A program made the position numbers and the translations under genes. The notes under the pieces are model-generated. The model had not been told where the DNA came from, did no database searches, and saw only the letters and a program-made list of their open reading frames with translations. Positions 47,012-56,357 of a DNA stretch of 64,000 nt are shown here, one piece after another. This DNA is from Marixanthomonas sp. SCSIO 43207 (GTDB lineage Bacteria; Bacteroidota; Bacteroidia; Flavobacteriales; Flavobacteriaceae), in assembly GCF_019904255.1 (NCBI RefSeq), contig NZ_CP063203.1, positions 682,001 to 746,000 of the forward strand, read 5' to 3'. Each line of letters opens with the position of its first letter. Position 1 is the stretch's first letter.

Positions 47012-48370
47012 TTATTCTGTAACTGAAACGTTATCAATTTGATAGGTTGTAGAAACGCCACCATCGCCTCCTTGGTATCTAAAACCAAAGTAAACAACTT
47101 CACCTGCATATTCTGATAGGTCTATATTTCCTGATGAAACATAGTCATCACCATATCCATCTGTGTTTCCGGTTGAGAATGTTGCAGTAAGTTCTGTCCA
47201 AGTTGCAGTGTTAGGATCTCCAGTAAAATCTGTTGAAACGTATACACTTAAAGCAGTCCCATTGTAGAAACCGTCTTTTGTATCAAAACTAAACGTTCCT
47301 GAAGGTACTCCTTGTAAATCAAAACCTGGTGTTACTAACCAAGCTTCATAAGGGCTTTCTCCAGAGTTAAAAGCAGAAGTTTGTGCGTACTGGTTGTTGT
47401 CAAAATCACGAATTTCCCATAGACGCTCTCCTCCATTTGCATTTACGTTAGTCCATTGGTCAATGCTCACTATTTCTCCAGGACCCGCTGGATAGTTTTC
47501 AAAATCTTCTGAGAAAGGAAGTTCTGTATTTGTTGTTTCATCTTCACAACGCTCTCCATCAAACATTACATCACTTGTATTGCGAATGAACAATTGATTG
47601 GTACCATTAAAAGTGCTTAAAACTGCTGTAAGCATCCCGTTTCCTTCAGGAAGTGATAGGTTTTTAAAATCTGCAAAACCACTGTTACGCAAGATGATTT
47701 CATCATCGTTACAATTTACAACGGAACGGTTTACACTGAATGTACTATTGGGGTCACCATATGACTCTCCTAACTCTCCATCTGCAAATTCAACACCACT
47801 TAACTTAACCAATGTATTTAATAAAGATTGGTTTGTTCCTGCTTGAGAGATTGTAATTTCTTTAGGAACAATGTCTACAACTTCTTGAGAACGAAAAATA
47901 CGGTCATTAAATTCTTTAATACTAATTCTTCCTATTTCATCACCATCTTGAGTTCCTAAGGTTGGTAAACCGGCAAATTCACCACTGTATAATCCATCTA
48001 CTCTAAAATAAATCTTTCTCCCCGGCTCATATTTTGTATACAAATCTGTAGCTTCAGTAGAGATAGAAATACCTGCTGTTGGGTTTTCAGGAGTGTTTTG
48101 AATAATGATTTGCTTATAGAAGTTTCCAGATTCGTCACTAGAAACTACATAGGCTTCAATAAATAAAGGAGTTTCTGAGTCTTCTCCTCCTTCAATAATC
48201 ACAGGTTCAAAACCTCCATAAATATCTTTAATCTTTTGAATGGTAAAGTTTGCGTCAATATTTGGTTCATCAACATTTACTTCTGGAATATCATAATCGT
48301 CATCTTTAACACAAGAAACAACTATTAATCCAAGGAAGAATAGTAAGCTTAAGTTTTTTATCGCTTTCAT
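47012..48370 (-). CDS. DUF5689 plus choice-of-anchor J lipoprotein
   Basis: 452 residues, lipobox VVSC then the acidic VKDDDYD, typical of surface lipoproteins. Residues about 40-270 are DUF5689, an OB-like domain found in Bacteroidota envelope proteins. Residues about 280-452 are a choice-of-anchor J/MAM-like lectin domain (LPFSEDFENYP, EAWLVTPGFDLQG, TYQIDNVSVTE). It follows the TonB receptor gene by 31 bases, so it is probably its surface lipoprotein partner, comparable in role to a SusD-type protein. Substrate unknown. Confidence 0.85.
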   Translation of the reverse strand: MKAIKNLSLLFFLGLIVVSCVKDDDYDIPEVNVDEPNIDANFTIQKIKDIYGGFEPVIIEGGEDSETPLFIEAYVVSSDESGNFYKQIIIQNTPENPTAGISISTEATDLYTKYEPGRKIYFRVDGLYSGEFAGLPTLGTQDGDEIGRISIKEFNDRIFRSQEVVDIVPKEITISQAGTNQSLLNTLVKLSGVEFADGELGESYGDPNSTFSVNRSVVNCNDDEIILRNSGFADFKNLSLPEGNGMLTAVLSTFNGTNQLFIRNTSDVMFDGERCEDETTNTELPFSEDFENYPAGPGEIVSIDQWTNVNANGGERLWEIRDFDNNQYAQTSAFNSGESPYEAWLVTPGFDLQGVPSGTFSFDTKDGFYNGTALSVYVSTDFTGDPNTATWTELTATFSTGNTDGYGDDYVSSGNIDLSEYAGEVVYFGFRYQGGDGGVSTTYQIDNVSVTE

Positions 48371-48401
48371 AATTATAGTTTTATTGCTTTTCTTTTTCTT
48401 T

Positions 48402-51155
48402 TTAAAATCTAAAATATACGTTTAAGTAATAGGTAGTGCCGAATCCGTACCAGTATTTAGGGCCAAAAACCCTTTTATCATTTGCGGCGTCTTCAGATAA
48501 GGTTCTGAAATTGGCACTTCGGCCTTGCTCAAATCCTCCTGTTTTGTATTCTTCGTCAAAGATGTTATTTACAGTAGCAAAAAATCCTACATAGTAATCA
48601 TCAATTTTCCATGATTTTCCTCCTACAGCATTTACAAGAATGTAATCGTCAAACTTTTCTTGTTTAAGTAATTCTCTTGCCAATTCAGGATCATAATCAT
48701 TAAAAGGGATTCCGTCTGTGTCTAAATAAAAGTTTTCAGTTCTAGTTAAAGGAGAAACATCTATGTAAGCGTTTGAAAAATAGTTTGTTGTAACACCTAT
48801 CCACCAGAAATCTGGATCACGATACTCAAAACCTATTTGATATGCTTGTTGTGGTCCTCCTGAAATTTTATAGTCTTTTAAATAGGCTTGTCCAAAGTTT
48901 AACTCTTCATCAAAATCATCTGATGTTAAGTATAAATTTGGGTTGTTATCATAGGTAAATTGACCGTACGCAGCAGCACCTTTTAATTTAATAGTTGGGG
49001 TTACTTGCGCTTCAATACCAAGTTCTGCACCTACGTGTCTTTTATCAATATCTGTTAATACTTCTTGTACGAAGGCTGTTGAAAGGTTTCTACCAATTCC
49101 TGAAACTCCGTCTGCGTAGTAAAAGTTTACTTCAGAAGCATCTTGAATTTTTGTATAGTAACCGGTTAATCTTGCTTTGATGATTGGAGAACGGTAAATA
49201 TAGCTACCATCTACACTCAAGCTTGTTTCTTCGGTTAATCCTGTAACTGTATTATTATTTTGTCTAGAGTTACTAAATGAGTTACGAATAGTTGGAGCAT
49301 CTGTAAAATAAGCTCCGTTAGCACCTAAGTAATGGCGCCCGGTAATTTTATAAGTTAATCCGGCTTTTGCTCCATACGTGGTAAAATCTAGTTTTTCGCT
49401 TTTCCCTTTTGAATTATCGGGGAAATTTCCGTTGCGGTATAAACCTGTTCTTTGGTAGCTGGTTTGACCTACTTTTCCTGACACGTAAAAATCTACACTC
49501 GTATATTTAAATTGAGCTTGTGCAAAGCCATCATATACTGAAGCGTCCATTTCAAAATTATATTTGAATGTATCGTCTTCACCTATGATGCGATTAGGAT
49601 TATCCAAATCACTTTGAGCTTCGTCACCGGTATTAAAAGTGTCTACATCAAGATATCCATTACCACCAAGCAAGTCAATCATATTTGCAAAATTCTTAGA
49701 CTTAAGATTTCTATAATTAACCGAAGCGTTTAAGGTAATATTATCATTAAGCTCTGAACTTAAAATAGTATTTGCCATTAATTGGCTATCATCTACTCTA
49801 TCTTCATATAAATAATAGCGAGAGGTTCCTCCGTAAAAAATGTTGGTTTCATAAAGATCTTGCCAGTCTATTTGACCATCTTCAACAAAATCTGTTGTTG
49901 CAGTATAAGCTCCGGCTAAGTTTGGGCCATCAGGATCTGCCAAGAAGAAACTAGGCAGCTTTTGATAATATGTTGGGTCTGGGTTTGGGGCATTGTCGTA
50001 TCCTAAACGGCTGTTACCCATTTTTCCAAATTGATACCCCACATTGGTGTTTAATCTCGTTTTATCTGAAATATCCCAATAATGGTTTAACATAACGACA
50101 GGCTCTTCGATTTCCCTCACTCTAGAGTTTCGTATTTCGCCATCTTGTTTTCCCCAGAATGAGTTGTATTCAATTCCTTTTAAATCATACACTTCTTGTG
50201 TGTTTGCAGATGATCGCCCTCTTCTATTAGGTGCATAAAATGCAGTAAGGTTTAAGCTATGATTGTTACCTAATTGTTTCTCTACAGATGCGAAGAACGA
50301 ATTTGCATCATATAGCGTTCCATCTCTAAAGCCTTCTTCACCAAAACGTCTAGATACCAATACTGAGTATGACCACCCGTTATCAAGTATTCCACTATTG
50401 TATGACCCCATTAAGCGGCCTGTATAACTTCTATTGGCCATTGCATAAGATACCCGGCCACCTTCGCGGTATTGTGAAGCGCGCATAACAATGTTGGTAG
50501 TACCTGCAAGATCACCAAATTGATAATCATTTGCTTCAATACCCATAGAGAATTCACGGTTACGTTGCGCGTCATTAAGACCTCCCCAGTTACTCCATTG
50601 AGGACGACCGTTGAATTGCTTATTCATTTCAATACCGTTAATAAGTACTTTACCGTTTTCATTGTCAAGACCACGAGGTCGGAAAAATGTAGCGCTAAAA
50701 TCAAAAGCAGCTGCATTTAAAAACACATCTCTAGAAGCTTGTAACAAACCAGAGGTGTTAAACGAAGTACCATCATCTTGATCTAGTTCATTATCGGTAA
50801 GGCTAATGATTCCTATTTGTGCTTCTACTTCGGTAAGGTCAATTTCTAGTAAAATAGGATCTAGATTAATTGTTTTCCCGTTTTGAATAGTAATAGGAAT
50901 ACGTTGATTTACATATCCTGATTTTTCAACAAGAAGGACTTGTTCACCTTGAGGCAAATCGCTTCCAGATATGTTAAAAATTCCTTCAGGAGTAGTGGTT
51001 GTGTTAAATTTACTGGATTGAATACGAACATCTACATCCGGTATCGGCTCACTAGAGTTTGTATCAACAATCCTACCTTTTACAGTTGCATCTTGGGCAA
51101 ACAAAGAAACGGTACCCAACAATCCAATCCATAAGGTAAAAAAGAACTGTTTCAT
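48402..51155 (-). CDS. TonB-dependent receptor with carboxypeptidase-like domain
   Basis: 917 residues, signal peptide ends at LFAQ. Residues about 22-105 are a CarboxypepD_reg-like domain (ATVKGRIVDTNSSEPIP), then a plug domain (around 135-225, FRPRGLDNENGKVLINGIEM) and a 22-strand barrel ending NVYFRF. It imports a bulky substrate using TonB energy. Pairs with the DUF5689 lipoprotein downstream and diverges from a secreted phosphodiesterase gene, which together suggest uptake of nucleic-acid or phosphate products. Confidence 0.9.
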   Translation of the reverse strand: MKQFFFTLWIGLLGTVSLFAQDATVKGRIVDTNSSEPIPDVDVRIQSSKFNTTTTPEGIFNISGSDLPQGEQVLLVEKSGYVNQRIPITIQNGKTINLDPILLEIDLTEVEAQIGIISLTDNELDQDDGTSFNTSGLLQASRDVFLNAAAFDFSATFFRPRGLDNENGKVLINGIEMNKQFNGRPQWSNWGGLNDAQRNREFSMGIEANDYQFGDLAGTTNIVMRASQYREGGRVSYAMANRSYTGRLMGSYNSGILDNGWSYSVLVSRRFGEEGFRDGTLYDANSFFASVEKQLGNNHSLNLTAFYAPNRRGRSSANTQEVYDLKGIEYNSFWGKQDGEIRNSRVREIEEPVVMLNHYWDISDKTRLNTNVGYQFGKMGNSRLGYDNAPNPDPTYYQKLPSFFLADPDGPNLAGAYTATTDFVEDGQIDWQDLYETNIFYGGTSRYYLYEDRVDDSQLMANTILSSELNDNITLNASVNYRNLKSKNFANMIDLLGGNGYLDVDTFNTGDEAQSDLDNPNRIIGEDDTFKYNFEMDASVYDGFAQAQFKYTSVDFYVSGKVGQTSYQRTGLYRNGNFPDNSKGKSEKLDFTTYGAKAGLTYKITGRHYLGANGAYFTDAPTIRNSFSNSRQNNNTVTGLTEETSLSVDGSYIYRSPIIKARLTGYYTKIQDASEVNFYYADGVSGIGRNLSTAFVQEVLTDIDKRHVGAELGIEAQVTPTIKLKGAAAYGQFTYDNNPNLYLTSDDFDEELNFGQAYLKDYKISGGPQQAYQIGFEYRDPDFWWIGVTTNYFSNAYIDVSPLTRTENFYLDTDGIPFNDYDPELARELLKQEKFDDYILVNAVGGKSWKIDDYYVGFFATVNNIFDEEYKTGGFEQGRSANFRTLSEDAANDKRVFGPKYWYGFGTTYYLNVYFRF

Positions 51156-51203
51156 CTATAGTTAGTTGTTTTAATAGATTAAATTAATATTATTATTGCG
51201 GCG

Positions 51204-51211
51204 CAAAACTA
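51204..51211 (-). promoter_or_regulatory. -7 box of the TonB receptor operon
   Basis: Minus-strand TAGTTTTG followed by C, perfect TAnnTTTGC, 48 bases before the receptor start at 51155. It faces away from the + box at 51232-51239. Confidence 0.4.
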
Positions 51212-51231
51212 CATCTTTTAGATGAATTACC

Positions 51232-51239
51232 TACTTTTG
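51232..51239 (+). promoter_or_regulatory. -7 box of the secreted nuclease-like gene
   Basis: TACTTTTG, perfect TAnnTTTG, 47 bases before the ATG at 51287. The divergent box at 51204-51211 is only 20 bases away, so the two promoters overlap. Confidence 0.4.
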
Positions 51240-51286
51240 ACCTCGATTTAATAACGAACTTTACAAAAACTTAATACACTATAAGT

Positions 51287-52342
51287 ATGAAAATTAGGCA
51301 CTATATAATACTGGTTTTTTCTTTCTGTTTTATATCAGTATTTGCTCAAAATGAGAAAAAATATAAGGTCAACACAATCGCTTTTTATAATCTAGAAAAT
51401 CTTTTTGATCCTGAAGACGATACGACTATTTATGATGAAGCGAGCCCAATTATGGAAATGGGTGAGAGCATGCGTCAAGAAGTCTATGAGCAGAAGCTTA
51501 AAAATATGGCAAAAGTACTTTCTGAAATAGGAAAAGATGTAACAGGAACTTCTCCTGCAATAATTGGCGTTTCTGAAGTTGAAAACAGACGCGTTTTAGA
51601 AGATTTACTTAATGAAGAGACTCTGTTGCATAAAGACTACGGCATCATACATTTTGACTCTCCAGATAGACGTGGGATTGATGTAGCTCTATTGTATCAA
51701 AAAAAATTATTCACACCCACACATTATAAAGCACACCCGCTTATTATTTATGATAACAATGATAGAACTAAACGTATTTATACACGTGATCAACTATTAG
51801 TTAGTGGTATGCTAGATGGTGAAAAAATAAGTATTATAGTTAACCACTGGCCATCACGAAGTGGAGGCGAGGCTAGAAGCAGACCTAAGCGTATGAAAGC
51901 CGCTAAATTAAACAAACGATTAATAGACTCTATTTTTAGTGAAGATCCATATGCAAAGGTAATTACCATGGGAGATTTAAATGATGACCCCATCAGCCCG
52001 AGTGTAAAGGAGATTTTAAAAAGTAAAGAAAATAGAGAAGAAGTAAAAATTAAAGAGCTTTACAACCCAATGGAAGAAATGTATAACAAAGGGATGGGAA
52101 CACTTGCTTACAGAGATAGCTGGAATTTATTTGATCAAATAATTATTTCAAAAGAACTTTTAAATAAAGACTATTCTTCATACACTTTTTACAAAGCCGG
52201 AATATACAATAAAAACTACCTTTCAAATCCTAGAGGACGTTACAAAGGCTATCCATATAGAAGTTTTTCAGGTGGTTTTACCGGAGGATATAGTGACCAC
52301 TTTCCCGTGTACATCTATTTAATAAAAGAAGTTTCAGAATAA
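51287..52342 (+). CDS. Secreted endonuclease/exonuclease/phosphatase-family protein
   Basis: 351 residues with signal peptide (ends at SVFAQ). EEP-fold motifs in order: AFYNLENLFDPEDD, Glu in VSEVENRR, RRGIDVALLY, the catalytic His in VNHWPSRSGG, metal/catalytic Asp and Asn in MGDLNDDP, and the final SDHFPVY. No T9SS tail, so periplasmic or released. It may cut nucleic acids or other phosphodiesters. Compare exonuclease III at 2.0 kb, which has the same fold but no leader. Its place opposite a TonB receptor points to nutrient scavenging. Confidence 0.87.
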   Translation: MKIRHYIILVFSFCFISVFAQNEKKYKVNTIAFYNLENLFDPEDDTTIYDEASPIMEMGESMRQEVYEQKLKNMAKVLSEIGKDVTGTSPAIIGVSEVENRRVLEDLLNEETLLHKDYGIIHFDSPDRRGIDVALLYQKKLFTPTHYKAHPLIIYDNNDRTKRIYTRDQLLVSGMLDGEKISIIVNHWPSRSGGEARSRPKRMKAAKLNKRLIDSIFSEDPYAKVITMGDLNDDPISPSVKEILKSKENREEVKIKELYNPMEEMYNKGMGTLAYRDSWNLFDQIIISKELLNKDYSSYTFYKAGIYNKNYLSNPRGRYKGYPYRSFSGGFTGGYSDHFPVYIYLIKEVSE

Positions 52343-52364
52343 GTTAACAGCTATATCTATATAT

Positions 52365-52396
52365 AAAAAAAGCGCCCCAAAATGAGCGCTTTTTTT
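52365..52396. terminator. Bidirectional terminator
   Basis: Stem AAAAAAAGCGC/GCGCTTTTTTT with a 10-base loop, between convergent genes ending at 52342 and 52402. Confidence 0.82.
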
Positions 52397-52401
52397 ATTG
52401 A

Positions 52402-52845
52402 TTATGAAAACCATTGATCCCACGGAATTCTACTTAACATGAGAATAAGACCAATAGTGTAAAAGATGGCAAGCATCTTAAATTTTGGTTTTGAAACCAG
52501 TTTCTTTTTATGTTTTGAATAACCTATGGTAATAAATACAACCGTCAGTATCATAACCGTTGGGTGTTCTACTGCATATAGTCTAAGCATCGAATCTTTC
52601 ATTACTGTACCCATACCGTTATTGGTCAATGATTGTAAGCCCAATGGTGATACAAAATACAGTATTAAACCTATTAGCAATTGAAGGTGTGTTACAATTA
52701 AAGCGAAAAGTGCCAATCTAAAATCTTTAGGACCATATTCTTTTTTTGAAAAGAAAGATATTAACGCATTTATGGTTGCTATTAAAATCACTAATAATAC
52801 CAAATACGCCCAGTAGGAATGAACAAATTTAAGTGTAGAATACAT
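52402..52845 (-). CDS. Small four-helix membrane protein
   Basis: 147 residues from the ATG at 52845; a longer in-frame start at 52902 lies inside the upstream terminator hairpin and is rejected. Four hydrophobic helices (about 8-28, 46-68, 88-108 and 120-140) with histidines (FVHSYWAY, VTHLQLLIG, AVEHPTVM) that could bind heme. Relatives in Bacteroidota are loosely called cytochrome-b-like; this is not certain. Monocistronic. Confidence 0.72.
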   Translation of the reverse strand: MYSTLKFVHSYWAYLVLLVILIATINALISFFSKKEYGPKDFRLALFALIVTHLQLLIGLILYFVSPLGLQSLTNNGMGTVMKDSMLRLYAVEHPTVMILTVVFITIGYSKHKKKLVSKPKFKMLAIFYTIGLILMLSRIPWDQWFS

Positions 52846-52864
52846 AACTATTATTTTAAGAAAC

Positions 52865-52872
52865 CAAAGGTA
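52865..52872 (-). promoter_or_regulatory. -7 box of the small membrane protein gene
   Basis: Minus-strand TACCTTTG, perfect TAnnTTTG, 19 bases before the ATG at 52845. No -33 TTG. Confidence 0.4.
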
Positions 52873-52888
52873 GCGATTATTCCATAAA

Positions 52889-52916
52889 AAAAGCCGTTTC
52901 AAAAGAAACGGCTTTT
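52889..52916 (-). terminator. Terminator of the Oar-like receptor gene
   Basis: 12-base stem AAAAGCCGTTTC/GAAACGGCTTTT with an AAAA loop, followed on the minus strand by a T run. Confidence 0.88.
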
Positions 52917-52934
52917 ATAAAAATATACACTTTA

Positions 52935-55900
52935 TTAATTAAACAAGTATCGAATACCTATTTGCATTTGCCATCTTGAAGATTGAATTCCGCTATCGTC
53001 AACTTCTTCAATTCCATCTAAGAATGCAGGGTCAAAAGTAAATTCAGGATCTGGCCCAGCAGTTTCTGTAGTTAATAAACCTACTTGGCTAGGAATAAAC
53101 TTTCTTGTTCCCCAATCTTTGTTTAATAAGTTGGTAAAGTTAAAGATGTCTAATGAAGCTTGGAAAGCGTGTCTGTCATTTCCAATGTTAATTGCAAAGT
53201 CTTGTAAAAACTTTAAGTCAATAATGTGGCTCCAAGGACCTCTGTCTCCATTCACTTCAGCATATCTTCCTCTTCTTCCTCTTAAATAATCGTTTCCTTC
53301 GATAAACTCATTTAAAGCAGCCCACTGCTCTGCAGGAGTAACCAAAACATTATCATTATCATCTGTAATAGGAACTAAGTTAATTTCAGAAGCATTTGCA
53401 GGAACATAAATTAATGCATTATCTCTAGAGTCATCGTTTAACAAGTCTCTTCCTTCGTTGTAAGTGAAGCTATAAGGAGAACCTTGCTGCCCGTTATAGA
53501 ATACACCTATTGTAGTTTTGAAGTTTTCGTTCCACTCATACTCATACAATGCATTTGCAGAAACTCTGTGTCCTGTTGCAAACTGAGAGTTAGTTTCTCT
53601 TGGATTTGCATTTTTACCGTTTACAGTAACTAAGTTTCTCCATTGTGAACTGTTTTGAGAAGATGTTCCTTCAAAAACATATTTACCATCTCCATAAGTA
53701 TAAGCTGCTTGAGCTGAGAATCCTCTAGCAAATGGTTTTGTAATAGAGAATGTTGCGTTGTAAGAATACCCCAAACCAGTGTTTGATCCTAAAATAATTC
53801 TACCGTATGTATCATCAATAGGGTCACTATCATTATAGTAAAGTCTATCATCAGCTCCATTTAATCTACCTACAGCCGGTTTTATGTTTAAGTTTTCATA
53901 AAACACGTTTGTAATAACATCATTGTATAAGAAATCTGCAGATGCAATTAATCCCCAGAATGGTAGTTTTTGATCAACCGCAATGTTATACTTCATCGTT
54001 TGCGGCAATTTAAAGTCTGGTGTAAATAAATCTACGTTACCACCTAAAGCTCCTGTTCCAGGCACAGCAGTAACAGGCTGATCGTTTACGTTTGGATTAA
54101 ACAATACATCTTCTGGTAATAAGAAGTTTGCTGCAAAACCACCTGTTACACCATTGTTGTTGTATGTTGCTCCAGGCCAAACTAATGGAATACGAGAAGT
54201 AAATATACCTAATCCACCTCTTACTTGAGTAAGCTTTTCACCGGCAACATCCCAGTTAAAACCTAATCTTGGAGAAATGTGAACTCTACTTTTTATTGGT
54301 TTTCCAACTTCAGCATTTTGTAAGTCTTTTCCAAAAGATTCTAAAAGTGGGATAGTTCTATTATTGAAATCATTATTTACAGTTCCATCCTCAAAGAAAG
54401 GTACATCTACACGAAGACCCATAGAAACTTTAAGATCATCAGTTACATCAACTTCATCCTGAACATAAAATCCTAATTGAGAATAGTTAAATTCTGCAGC
54501 TCCAAGACTATTATCACCAGAACCTCCTAATAAAGAGTAACTGTGAAAATAATCTTCTGAAGCAACCTCATTTCCAGGTATCCCATCTAAATAAGTGTTG
54601 AAGTCTGAAAGGCTATCAAATGTATAATCTCCAAAGTTCTGACCAAAGAATACGTTTTTAACATCTAAGTATTCAAAGTTACCACCAATTGTAATATTGT
54701 GAGCTCCAGAGAAAATAGAGAAGTTATTTGTTACTGTAAACACATCTTGCTCAAGTAAGTTTGCAGTTGAAAATGGCTCTGAACCAAAGTTGATAGAACC
54801 AATACCGTCTCTAATCTCTACTGATGGAAAAGGATCACCTAAAGGTCCTCTATCATCAACTACAGTAGTATAACCAACAATTAAGTTGTTTGCTAAGTTT
54901 CCTCCATTACTTGTATTCCACTCGATAGTAGATGAGTTTGTTGTTGAAGGGAAGAAAACACCGCTATTAAAATAGTTAATAGAACGGAAGCTACTTGAAC
55001 TTGGAGAAGTTTGTTCTGCTTTTACATAGTTATGCTTTGCAGTAATAGAGTTTCTCTCATCAATGTTCCAGTCTAATCTAACTGTTAATTTATCACTAGT
55101 TAAAGATGAGGTGTTGTTGCTGAAACCACCTGGATTATATCCATAAGTGTCAATTAAACCTTGCTGTAAAGCGTTTAAGTCTTCAAGTGAAGAATCTCCT
55201 GTGTACTCTCCAAAGCTAAACGGCTGTGGTGTTTCTTCTTCTTGGCGCTCGTAGTTAACAAAGTAAAATAATTTATCTTTTACAATAGCACCACCTATTC
55301 TTGCACCGTATAATTTTGCTGTAAAGTCTGAAAGTTTTTCTCTCTCATCCGTTTCAATAGCTCCAGGAGTTTTCCCAGCTAAATCTTGATTTCTGAAGAA
55401 AAAATATGCAGAACCCTCTGTTTTATTTGTACCAGAACGTGTAATTGCGTTGATAGCACCACCGGCAAAACCAGATTGTCTTACATCAAATGGCGAAAGG
55501 TTAACCTGAAATGACTCAATCGCATCGATTGATAACGGGTTTACACCTGTTTGACCACCATTGGTTCCTGAAGCAGCCAAACCAAATACATCGTTGTTAA
55601 CTGTTCCATCAAGGTAAATTGAGTTGTAACGGTTGTTTTGACCTGCTAAAGAAATTGAACCCGACTCACTAACAAGAGCTTGAGGTGTTTTTCTAACAAA
55701 ATCTCCTAGCCCTCTACTTACTGACGGTAACGTATTAATCTCTCTAGTAGAAACGTTTGTTCCGGTTCCAGTTTTACCTGCGTCAAAAATTCCATCTCGC
55801 TGTGTAGTAATTACTACCTCATCCAGCTCGTTTGAAGATTCGCTCATAGTAACATCAATTTCTTCAGAGTCTCCTAACTGAAGATAAACGTTGTTTTTCA

Positions 55901-56168
55901 CAACATTTTCATATCCAACAAATGATACTGTAATTGTGTAAGGTCCTCCAACTCGCATATTCACGATTCGGAAAAAACCATCAAAATCGGTAATGGCACC
56001 GTACTTTGTTCCGGAAGGAGTATGCACCGCAACAATATTAGCTCCTGGAAGAATCTGGTTGTTTGCATCAACCACTTTTCCATTAATTGAGGAAGTAGTT
56101 ACCCCTTGTGCCCAAGAGCTAAATATTCCTCCGATTAAAAAAATCAATACTAGTAAAAGTTTTTTCAT
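52935..56168 (-). CDS. TonB-dependent receptor, Oar-like
   Basis: 1077 residues, signal peptide ends at SWAQG. Residues about 23-115 are a CarboxypepD_reg-like domain (SSINGKVVDANNQ), then DEVVITTQ, a plug domain (SVSRGLGDFVRKTP, YNSIYLDGTVNN, GFAGGAINAITRSGTN) and a large barrel ending IGIRYLFN. Oar-like receptors in Bacteroidota often bind peptides or proteins at the surface; substrate unknown. Monocistronic. Confidence 0.9.
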   Translation of the reverse strand: MKKLLLVLIFLIGGIFSSWAQGVTTSSINGKVVDANNQILPGANIVAVHTPSGTKYGAITDFDGFFRIVNMRVGGPYTITVSFVGYENVVKNNVYLQLGDSEEIDVTMSESSNELDEVVITTQRDGIFDAGKTGTGTNVSTREINTLPSVSRGLGDFVRKTPQALVSESGSISLAGQNNRYNSIYLDGTVNNDVFGLAASGTNGGQTGVNPLSIDAIESFQVNLSPFDVRQSGFAGGAINAITRSGTNKTEGSAYFFFRNQDLAGKTPGAIETDEREKLSDFTAKLYGARIGGAIVKDKLFYFVNYERQEEETPQPFSFGEYTGDSSLEDLNALQQGLIDTYGYNPGGFSNNTSSLTSDKLTVRLDWNIDERNSITAKHNYVKAEQTSPSSSSFRSINYFNSGVFFPSTTNSSTIEWNTSNGGNLANNLIVGYTTVVDDRGPLGDPFPSVEIRDGIGSINFGSEPFSTANLLEQDVFTVTNNFSIFSGAHNITIGGNFEYLDVKNVFFGQNFGDYTFDSLSDFNTYLDGIPGNEVASEDYFHSYSLLGGSGDNSLGAAEFNYSQLGFYVQDEVDVTDDLKVSMGLRVDVPFFEDGTVNNDFNNRTIPLLESFGKDLQNAEVGKPIKSRVHISPRLGFNWDVAGEKLTQVRGGLGIFTSRIPLVWPGATYNNNGVTGGFAANFLLPEDVLFNPNVNDQPVTAVPGTGALGGNVDLFTPDFKLPQTMKYNIAVDQKLPFWGLIASADFLYNDVITNVFYENLNIKPAVGRLNGADDRLYYNDSDPIDDTYGRIILGSNTGLGYSYNATFSITKPFARGFSAQAAYTYGDGKYVFEGTSSQNSSQWRNLVTVNGKNANPRETNSQFATGHRVSANALYEYEWNENFKTTIGVFYNGQQGSPYSFTYNEGRDLLNDDSRDNALIYVPANASEINLVPITDDNDNVLVTPAEQWAALNEFIEGNDYLRGRRGRYAEVNGDRGPWSHIIDLKFLQDFAINIGNDRHAFQASLDIFNFTNLLNKDWGTRKFIPSQVGLLTTETAGPDPEFTFDPAFLDGIEEVDDSGIQSSRWQMQIGIRYLFN

Positions 56169-56199
56169 TGTAATGAAGTTTGTTTTTTAAAAATTTTTG

Positions 56200-56207
56200 C
56201 AAAGATA
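56200..56207 (-). promoter_or_regulatory. -7 box of the Oar-like receptor gene
   Basis: Minus-strand TATCTTTG followed by C, perfect TAnnTTTGC, 31 bases before the ATG at 56168. No -33 TTG. Confidence 0.45.
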
Positions 56208-56357
56208 CACCCTCTTTTTCCTTTTTTATAACCTAAAGGTTAAGAAAATGCTAACAAATTTTTCTGCAAATAAAGTTACAATGAAATATACAACAGACTG
56301 AAAAAGTGCTAGTTAATTAATAACAAGTTTATTAACATACTTTTTTTTATAAATATA

